A DNA stretch of 13,712 bases, taken from positions 1-13,712 of the forward strand of contig JAHJSF010000143.1 of assembly GCA_018830405.1 (NCBI GenBank). Reading direction: 5' to 3'. The notes under the pieces were generated by a model. That model saw nothing but the letters and a program-made list of their open reading frames with translations. It was not told the DNA's origin and made no database searches. This document shows, piece after piece, positions 8,819-13,712 of this stretch. Numbering within the stretch: the first letter of the stretch is position 1; every line of letters starts with the position of its first letter. The position numbers and the translations under genes are program-made. The DNA is from Nitrospinota bacterium. Lineage in GTDB: Bacteria; Nitrospinota; Nitrospinia; UBA9942; JAHJSF01.

Positions 8819-9625
8819 CTACAAATCCTCTATAATCGCCTTTCTTTTCTGCTGATATTCTTCCTCGGTAATTATCTTTTCATCCTTCAGTTCCTGCAAA
8901 ATTTTTAACCTCTCAGTTACGTTTAAGCTCTGGGTTTTTATCTTTTCCATCTTGGTCTCTTCTTTTTCCTGCAGCCTAGCCTCCATTACCTTGTTCATGT
9001 CAAAGATGAGCCAATTATTATGTTCTGAGGTAGGTTTAGAGAAACCTTTTGATGGGTCTGAAAGAAGGCGTATAAAGTAATCGGTTGAGGATAGCCGCCG
9101 TGGGTCCTTATAATTTCGCTCCTTTTTACGGTCGTAGGGGCGTCCCATATTGCCTATTATAATTTCATAGTTAATATTTAAAAAGACGATGTTTAGTTTG
9201 CTATCCTTTACAAAGGCTATACCGTCGGTAAGGTGGTTAGTTTTACCTAGGTAACCGTCCCTTATAACGATAATCGAGAAATTTACCCATTGATTGTTGT
9301 TGGCTCTGCCCAAGGCTTCAGATAGTTGGGGGGCCAGCCTGTTGCTTTCCTCATCGTTGAATACCTTGTCTCCCTCTGACCAATTTGAAAAAACCAGTTC
9401 CTCGGTTATTATCGAATCCAGAATGTTTTTTATCTTGGCCACCTCGATTTCAGCCGGGTGGTTATATTCTCCTACTGAGGCGGCATTATTACTATATTGC
9501 TCTAACCAGACATGTTCTTCCCCTTTTTCAAATATAGGGGTATGGATAGTCCTTGAGGCACATCCGGTCAAAAGAAGCGTTAGGGTGATCAAAGAGAGAA
9601 GGCCAGCGAGTCTTTTTTTCATCAT
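8819..9625 (-). CDS. Putative lipoprotein with C-terminal SHOCT domain
   Basis: I do not recognise the main domain. From the ATG at 9625 the protein has 268 residues. It begins with KKR, a hydrophobic stretch, and the lipobox L19-T20-G21-C22, predicting lipid attachment at C22. The following alanine suits the outer membrane by the E. coli rule. Residues 30-220 are a soluble region of unknown function with several strand-rich segments (WVNFSIIVIRDGYLG, LNIVFLNINYEIII). The last 34 residues (235-268), ERLKILQELKDEKIITEEEY and onward, form a SHOCT domain, a short helical module that often ends membrane-associated or oligomeric proteins. The frame stays open upstream through tRNA-Lys, but the GGAG eight bases before this ATG plus the signal peptide fix the start here. 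It lies 44 bp downstream of tRNA-Lys on the same strand and may share its promoter. Confidence 0.8.
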   Translation of the reverse strand: MMKKRLAGLLSLITLTLLLTGCASRTIHTPIFEKGEEHVWLEQYSNNAASVGEYNHPAEIEVAKIKNILDSIITEELVFSNWSEGDKVFNDEESNRLAPQLSEALGRANNNQWVNFSIIVIRDGYLGKTNHLTDGIAFVKDSKLNIVFLNINYEIIIGNMGRPYDRKKERNYKDPRRLSSTDYFIRLLSDPSKGFSKPTSEHNNWLIFDMNKVMEARLQEKEETKMEKIKTQSLNVTERLKILQELKDEKIITEEEYQQKRKAIIEDL

Positions 9626-9669
9626 GGGAAAAACTCCAAAAAAAGTGAAAGGGTTAGGATATAATTCAG

Positions 9670-9742
9670 TGAGCCGTGCGGGGATCGAACCTGCGACAAG
9701 CTGATTAAGAGTCAGCTGCTCTACCAACTGAGCTAACGGCCC
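9670..9742 (-). tRNA. tRNA-Lys(CTT), CCA not encoded
   Basis: The 73-nt - strand sequence folds as a cloverleaf. The acceptor stem is GGGCCGT with ACGGCTC (one G-T pair), the D arm GCTC/GAGC, the anticodon stem GCTGA/TCAGC with loop CTCTTAA (anticodon CTT), and the T arm GCAGG/CCCGC around TTCGATC. The discriminator is A, followed by CTG instead of CCA. The T stem has one A-C mismatch where most bacteria have a full pair. The invariant TTC and D-loop GG are present. Confidence 0.95.
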
Positions 9743-9755
9743 AAACAATCTAAGC

Positions 9756-9784
9756 ATTCTACCAATCAATATCTTACGAGTCAA
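9756..9784 (-). promoter_or_regulatory. Strong sigma70-type promoter of tRNA-Lys
   Basis: On the - strand, TTGACT (9779-9784), a 17-bp spacer and TAGAAT (9756-9761) lie just upstream of the tRNA 5' end (9742). Five of six bases match consensus in each hexamer. This is the best promoter in the window. Confidence 0.8.
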
Positions 9785-9801
9785 GAAAAGGGGGGGATCA
9801 A

Positions 9802-11247
9802 CTATTTACAAGGATCCGGCAGATTGAGAGACAATGCCTCCTCCAACTGATGGGCTACCCGGTATATAATATCTTCCTTAAAATGATTTCCGATAAGCTG
9901 AACTCCTATAGGAAGCCCATCCACCAAACCGCACGGCATAGATATGGCCGGAAGCCCGGCCAGGTTAACTGATACGGTATATATGTCGGATAGATACATC
10001 TCGAGCGGGTCGGCCGTCTTTTCCCCTATTTTAAAGGGGAGGTTTGGGGTAACGGGGGAGATGATAATGTCAACCTTCTTGAAGACCTCAGAAAACTCTT
10101 CTCTTATTACCTTTTGCGTCTTGAGGGCCTTAAGATAGTAGGCATCATAATATCCGCTGCTTAGGGTATAGGTTCCGAGCATGATTCTCCGTTTGACCTC
10201 TTTCCCAAACCCTTGACTCCGCGTCTCATGGTACATGTTGATTAGATTGGAATCTCCATTCCTCCTCACCCCATACCTAACCCCATCGTAGCGGGCCAAG
10301 TTTGAGGATGCCTCGGCCGGGGCGAGGACATAGTAGCAGGGGATGGCATACTCTGTTGTTGGGAGGGATACATACGTAAATTCTGCCCCCAACCTTTTAA
10401 GAACGTCCATAGAAGCTTCTATCCCCTTTTTGATTTGAGGATTGAGGGCATCGCTAAAATATTCTATTGGTATGCCAATCTTTAGCCCGCCGATATCCTT
10501 TTCCAACAACTCCTCATAGGGGGGGACGGGGATGTCGACGCTGGTTGAATCGAGCGGGTCATGCCCTGATATTATTTCGAGCAGTTTGGCGTTGTCCCTG
10601 ACATTGTTGGTAATAGGCCCTATCTGGTCAAGGGATGAGGCGAAGGCCACCAGCCCGAATCTTGAGACACGGCCATAGGTTGGTTTCATTCCAACCACCC
10701 CGCAAAAGGCCGCAGGCTGTCTTATGGAGCCCCCTGTATCTGAGCCGAGGGCAGCCGCGGCCAAGCCTGAGGCTACCGCTGCAGCCGAGCCGCCGCTGGA
10801 ACCACCCGGGACGCAATCTTTGTTCCAAGGGTTTCTAACCACTCCGAAGGCAGAGTTCTCGTTGGAGCTTCCCATGGCAAACTCATCCATATTGGCCTTA
10901 CCGAGTATTATTCCCCCCTCAGCCTTAATCTTCTTAACTACAGTAGCATCGTAGTTAGGGACAAAATTACCCAAGATCTTGGAGGCACAGGTTGTCTTTA
11001 CCCCCTCGGTGCACATATTGTCTTTAATGGCCATAGGAAAACCTAAAAGTCTCCCCTTGGAGTCCCCCTTTTCTTTGGCCAGGTCGGCCTCTTTGGCTTG
11101 GGCAAGAATTGTTTCAGAAGGGGTGCGGCTTATATAGACATTGAGGTCTTCGTTTTTCTCCATCCTTTCGACGCAAAAACTGCTCATCTCTAGGCTTGAG
11201 ACCTCCCCCTTTGATAGCTTATCTATTGTAAGGTCACTTTTATTCAT
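9802..11247 (-). CDS. gatA: Asp-tRNA(Asn)/Glu-tRNA(Gln) amidotransferase subunit A
   Basis: GatA is the glutaminase subunit of GatCAB, which converts misacylated Glu-tRNA(Gln) or Asp-tRNA(Asn) to the amidated form. The 481-residue length is normal. The amidase-signature triad is intact: K75 (MAIKDN), cis-Ser S150 (PGGSSGGSAAAV) and nucleophile S174 (GSDTGGSIRQPAAFCG), with the same spacing as the Staphylococcus enzyme (K79, S154, S178). NANMDEFAMGSSNENSAFG-like text (KANMDEFAMG, 117-126) and the C-terminal NLAGLPAISMPCG separate GatA from other amidases. The ATG has only a weak GGAAAG-type ribosome site. Unlike many genomes, gatC is not directly upstream and gatB is not in the window; they must lie elsewhere. 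It is separated from the pepA gene by a fold-back element. Confidence 0.96.
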   Translation of the reverse strand: MNKSDLTIDKLSKGEVSSLEMSSFCVERMEKNEDLNVYISRTPSETILAQAKEADLAKEKGDSKGRLLGFPMAIKDNMCTEGVKTTCASKILGNFVPNYDATVVKKIKAEGGIILGKANMDEFAMGSSNENSAFGVVRNPWNKDCVPGGSSGGSAAAVASGLAAAALGSDTGGSIRQPAAFCGVVGMKPTYGRVSRFGLVAFASSLDQIGPITNNVRDNAKLLEIISGHDPLDSTSVDIPVPPYEELLEKDIGGLKIGIPIEYFSDALNPQIKKGIEASMDVLKRLGAEFTYVSLPTTEYAIPCYYVLAPAEASSNLARYDGVRYGVRRNGDSNLINMYHETRSQGFGKEVKRRIMLGTYTLSSGYYDAYYLKALKTQKVIREEFSEVFKKVDIIISPVTPNLPFKIGEKTADPLEMYLSDIYTVSVNLAGLPAISMPCGLVDGLPIGVQLIGNHFKEDIIYRVAHQLEEALSLNLPDPCK

Positions 11248-11314
11248 TAGGTCTTTCCGTGTTCCCTTTATTTATAATTTACGTTATCGTCTGATATCCA
11301 CATGAGCAATATAA

Positions 11315-11340
11315 CCACAGAGACACTGAGGCACTGAGTT
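11315..11340. repeat. Dispersed-type ACCACAGAGACACTGAG motif
   Basis: The stretch AACCACAGAGACACTGAGG, continuing with a second CACTGAG, resembles a short non-coding motif seen between genes in many bacterial genomes (recalled from general experience; not searched). It holds the internal direct repeat CACTGAG-G-CACTGAG. It lies in the gatA upstream region. Confidence 0.4.
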
Positions 11341-11385
11341 TTAAAACTGACCACACGGATATTTTTAATCCTTATCTACCTAAAG

Positions 11386-11498
11386 CTCCCCCTTTAGTAA
11401 AGGGGGATACAGGGGGATTTGAACCATCGGACTTAAAAAGTTCGTCTGATTTTGAAAGGTAAAAATCTCCCCCAACCCCTCTTTTTGAAAGAGGGGAG
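11386..11498. repeat. Intergenic fold-back (MITE-like) element C
   Basis: The 267-bp gap between gatA and pepA is dominated by two inverted copies of one unit. The left copy carries the hairpin CCCCCTTT-agt-AAAGGGGG (11388-11406) followed by AGGGGGATTTGAA. The right copy, on the opposite strand, carries CCCCTCTTT-ttg-AAAGAGGGG (11476-11496) next to TTGGGGGAGATTTTT. A third hairpin, CGGACTT-aaa-AAGTTCG (11428-11444), sits near the centre. Such stems could also end the pepA transcript, though no U-run follows the nearest one. Confidence 0.65.
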
Positions 11499-11514
11499 TA
11501 TTTTGTAATTTATC

Positions 11515-13002
11515 TCATATATTCTTGAGATACTCTATCAGTAATCTAACCCCAACCCCCGTTGCCCCTTTAGGTAGGTAAGGATTCCCCTTTACATCCC
11601 AAGCCGTTCCGGCTATATCAAGGTGGGCCCACTTATACTTTGAGGTGAAGTTTTTGAGGAACGAGGCCCCTGTTATCGTTCCGGCCTGACCTGTCCCGCT
11701 ATTCTTGATATCGGCTATATCACTCTTGAGGAGTTTGTCATATTCCTCCCATAGAGGCAGCTCCCATACCCTCTCCCCGCTTGCTTCACCCGCCTTCTTA
11801 ATATTTTTTATAAGCGCATCGTCGTTCCCTAAGACCGCCGTGACGAAATGCCCTAAGGCGACAATGACTGCCCCTGTCAGGGTGGCCAGATCGATTACCG
11901 CCGCCGGTTTGTAACGCTCGGCATAGGTCAGGGCGTCGGCTAATATCAGCCTCCCCTCCGCATCGGTATTGGTTATCTCAATGGTTTTCCCATTCATAGA
12001 TTTTACGATATCACCCGGCTTGCTGGCCCGGCCGCTCGGCATATTCTCAACGGCCGGTATTATAGAAACAAGATTGACCTTCAGTTTCAGCTTAGCCGCT
12101 GCGGCAATCGCAGCAATGGCTGCCGCCCCTCCCGACATATCCATCTTCATCTCATCCATATTCTTGGCATGTTTTAAAGATATACCGCCGCTGTCAAAGG
12201 TTACCGCTTTACCTACCACAACCGTAGGGGCCACCCCCTTTTTACCCCCGTCATATTGGAGTGTAATAAATTTTGGTTCCTGCTCGCTCCCCTTGGCAAC
12301 GCTTAGAAGAGAACCCATCCCCATCTTATTCATGGCCGCCTTGTCGAGGATAGCGCACTTCAGTTTAAGTTCCTTAGCAATCTTCTTGGCCTCGTTGGCC
12401 AGGTAGGTTGGGGTGACCTTATTACTCGGGTGGTTGACCAAGTCTCTGGCGTAGGAGACCGATTCGGCCAAGATGGTTCCGTAGATAACCGCCTCTTTGG
12501 CCCCTTTAACCGGTTTTCCAGTTACTATGGTCAGCCCCTTAACCTTTTTTATCTCCTTAACATCATCTGTCTTGTAATTGTTAAAGGCGTAGAGAGAGAG
12601 TAGGGTTCCTTCGGTTATGGCCGTTACAGCATCCTTGCCGGTCACTTCCTCAGGGACATTATCCGCCAAAAGTGTGGAGAAGGTGCTTATCCCGTAATCC
12701 CTAACGGCCGTGGCCGATTTCCCCCCCCCCCTTCTAAGCTTTTCCAGAGTAAAATCCTTCTTTTTCCCCAGCCCTATCAGGAGGATGCTCTTGGCCGGCA
12801 GGGCCTTATAGGTATGGAGAAGATAGGTTTCATCTGTCTTTCCCCTAAACGATTTTGCGGCGATAATACCCTTTACGGTTCCCTTTAAGGCCTTATCTAT
12901 CTCCGACAGGGTAGGGGACAACTTTTCCCCTTCAAAGTGTCCGACCACCAGACAATCGGTAGTATGTTTTAAGGCCTCTTCAACCTTTGATTTTATGTTC
13001 AT
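11515..13002 (-). CDS. pepA: Leucyl aminopeptidase, M17 family
   Basis: This is a cytosolic hexameric di-metal aminopeptidase that releases N-terminal residues from peptides; E. coli PepA also binds DNA in Xer recombination. The 495-residue length is normal. The variable N-terminal domain is followed by the catalytic domain with GKAVTFDSGGISLK (K265, D270, K277), the DMSGG ligand (D288) and NTDAEGRL (D347, E349, R351). Each residue is exactly five positions below its E. coli counterpart (K270, D275, K282, D293, D352, E354, R356). The ATG has GGAGA eight bases upstream. Codons 91-94 contain an uninterrupted run of 11 G (12721-12731), a likely slippage site in the linker before the second domain. 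It appears to be a single-gene unit, flanked by fold-back elements on both sides. Confidence 0.96.
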   Translation of the reverse strand: MNIKSKVEEALKHTTDCLVVGHFEGEKLSPTLSEIDKALKGTVKGIIAAKSFRGKTDETYLLHTYKALPAKSILLIGLGKKKDFTLEKLRRGGGKSATAVRDYGISTFSTLLADNVPEEVTGKDAVTAITEGTLLSLYAFNNYKTDDVKEIKKVKGLTIVTGKPVKGAKEAVIYGTILAESVSYARDLVNHPSNKVTPTYLANEAKKIAKELKLKCAILDKAAMNKMGMGSLLSVAKGSEQEPKFITLQYDGGKKGVAPTVVVGKAVTFDSGGISLKHAKNMDEMKMDMSGGAAAIAAIAAAAKLKLKVNLVSIIPAVENMPSGRASKPGDIVKSMNGKTIEITNTDAEGRLILADALTYAERYKPAAVIDLATLTGAVIVALGHFVTAVLGNDDALIKNIKKAGEASGERVWELPLWEEYDKLLKSDIADIKNSGTGQAGTITGASFLKNFTSKYKWAHLDIAGTAWDVKGNPYLPKGATGVGVRLLIEYLKNI

Positions 13003-13065
13003 ATTTACTTCTCCAAATAGTTAAGACGATGAAATTGCTGTTACAACAAGATATCAGATGAGGGA

Positions 13066-13185
13066 CCGGAGTGCCATAACTTTGTATCTCTTTGTTACTC
13101 CTTGCCTCATCATTACGGCGTATGTCTAATACGCCTCATTCTTCGCCTGCGTCGTGCCTCGACCTACTTTGTTCTGGCACTCCGG
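13066..13185. repeat. 120-bp intergenic fold-back (MITE-like) element B
   Basis: The ends are perfect 11-bp inverted repeats: CCGGAGTGCCA at 13066 and TGGCACTCCGG ending at 13185. Similarity continues inward (TAAC next to GAAC). The exact centre is the hairpin GGCGTAT-gtcta-ATACGCC (13117-13135), flanked by GCCTCAT on both sides. It occupies most of the 258-bp gap between pepA and the synthetase fragment. The rest of the gap (13186-13260) holds an AGGAGGGG followed by an ATG and a 20-codon frame that I do not regard as a gene. Confidence 0.7.
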
Positions 13186-13260
13186 CAGAAAGTTTATTAA
13201 AGAGGGCATTAGTGATACTGAGGAGGGGATAGAGATTATGGTCATGACACCATTATTTGA

Positions 13261-13599
13261 TTATGTGCTTTTTTTAAATAATAATTTTGTTTTTTCTTGA
13301 GATAAAATCGAGAAATGGGTATCTGCAACATAAAAAAGACCACTCAAAGCATGAAAATCACGCCTTAACTCTTCAGGAATCGTACTATCTTTTTTGTAGT
13401 CAAGGTGATGTGATATTGAGGCCCATGCATCCTGAGCTATGGTTCTTATTTGAATTTCAAAAGGGATGTTTTTTATTGTTTTATCTGCCTTAGGGTCTAA
13501 TTGAGTGTTTTTTATTTTGCACTTAAGGTGAAGTGACATATAACCAAAAACATTTAACTCGGAGCTATTAATTTTAGGGTCATGACTAGAACAGCACAT
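13261..13599 (-). pseudogene. RelA/SpoT-type (p)ppGpp synthetase, C-terminal half only
   Basis: Small alarmone synthetases transfer pyrophosphate from ATP to GDP or GTP. The 112-residue frame contains the second half of the RelA_SpoT domain: FGYMSLHLK (residues 18-26), FEIQIRTIAQDAWASISHHL (47-66, with the catalytic-type E48 and IQIRT), YKKD, and the terminal helix region LRRDFHALSGLFYVADTHF. The first half, with the ATP-binding and D-AGIR-type motifs, is absent. Upstream in this frame an in-frame stop occurs within seven codons, and a transposase gene begins on the other strand at 13624. The first residues (MCCSSHDP) are probably encoded by the insertion element's end rather than by the synthetase. 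The fragment is clearly more AT-rich than pepA. It is probably non-functional unless the missing half lies beyond the insertion. Confidence 0.75.
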
Positions 13600-13712
13600 T
13601 AAAATATATGCTAATGTCTAGCTATGACAGTAAAAAACAGGTATGCAAAACGTTCGAAAATTTCAGAGGCTAAAATTCGTCAAATTGTGAAGCTTTTTTC
13701 ACTAGATTTAAA
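13572..13712 (+). mobile_element. Left end of an IS1595-type insertion sequence, cut by the window edge
   Basis: The stretch contains the start of a transposase gene and breaks the synthetase gene. The outer end is placed near GGGTCATGACTAGAACAGC because synthetase homology stops there; this boundary is an inference. The right end and target-site duplication lie outside the window. Confidence 0.55.
13624..13712 (+). CDS. Transposase N-terminus, IS1595-like, 3'-truncated
   Basis: Only the first 29 residues are visible before the window ends: MTVKNRYAKRSKISEAKIRQ, then IVKLFSLDL. The arrangement NRY-x-x-RSKISEAK-x-RQ followed by a helix ending in F-x-LDL is the characteristic opening of IS1595-family transposases, which continue with a helix-turn-helix and a zinc-ribbon before the DDE domain (family knowledge, not visible here). 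The ATG at 13624 has no strong ribosome site, as is usual for transposases. The frame is open to the last base. It is divergent from the synthetase fragment, with only 24 bp between the two ATGs. Confidence 0.7.
   Translation, partial: MTVKNRYAKRSKISEAKIRQIVKLFSLDL

Noticed and set aside
9294-9784. Reading frames through tRNA-Lys: an upstream extension of the lipoprotein frame and an antisense frame
   Set aside because: The extension translates the tRNA gene and its promoter; the signal peptide and ribosome site place the start at 9625. The antisense frame is a shadow of the lipoprotein gene.
10628-10954. Overlapping frames inside gatA on both strands
   Set aside because: They are arginine/proline- or alanine-rich shadows of the glycine/serine-rich amidase signature region.
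13240-13302. AGGAGGGG followed by an ATG and about 20 codons on the + strand
   Set aside because: Too short, no recognisable product, and it overlaps the end of the synthetase fragment; possibly a remnant or chance.
13249-13580. Two copies of GGTCATGAC as possible target-site duplication or IS ends
   Set aside because: The core GTCATGAC is an 8-bp palindrome and flanking bases differ, so direct or inverted relation is ambiguous and may be chance.

Overview
The window looks like a chromosomal stretch from a Gram-negative-type bacterium. The signs are a lipoprotein with a lipobox, an exported DUF3108 protein, an SspB adaptor and a PmbA/TldE protein. GC content is moderate and there are many short runs of G or C. 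Taxonomy cannot be fixed from the sequence alone; the gene set and the short palindromic intergenic elements would suit an uncultured Desulfobacterota- or Nitrospirota-like lineage, but that is a guess.

Layout, left to right. On the + strand: the 3' part of leuB (cut by the window edge), then asd overlapping it by 14 bp (leucine and aspartate-family amino acid synthesis). Next is a 757-residue coiled-coil protein made almost wholly of 23 tandem 31-residue repeats, then tRNA-Asp(GTC), then an 89-residue CPCC-containing hypothetical protein. A 144-bp fold-back element follows, and then smpB and an sspB-like gene that abut (trans-translation and delivery of tagged proteins to ClpXP). On the - strand, convergent with sspB and read right to left: a pmbA/tldE-like gene, a HAD phosphatase and a DUF3108 exported protein form a tight operon with a consensus -10 upstream. 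Further right, all on the - strand: a cold-shock protein with its own promoter and terminator; tRNA-Lys(CTT) with a strong promoter, followed by a SHOCT-domain lipoprotein; gatA; and pepA (M17 leucyl aminopeptidase).

The right end differs in character. It is AT-rich and holds the C-terminal half of a RelA/SpoT-type alarmone synthetase on the - strand. The missing N-terminal half is replaced by the start of a divergent IS1595-type transposase gene on the + strand, so the synthetase looks broken by an insertion.

Three intergenic gaps (4485-4628, 11386-11498, 13066-13185) hold unrelated-looking but similarly built fold-back elements: matching inverted ends plus a short hairpin in the middle. 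The most unusual gene is the 31-residue-repeat coiled-coil protein. No CRISPR array, restriction system or recognisable defence island is present.
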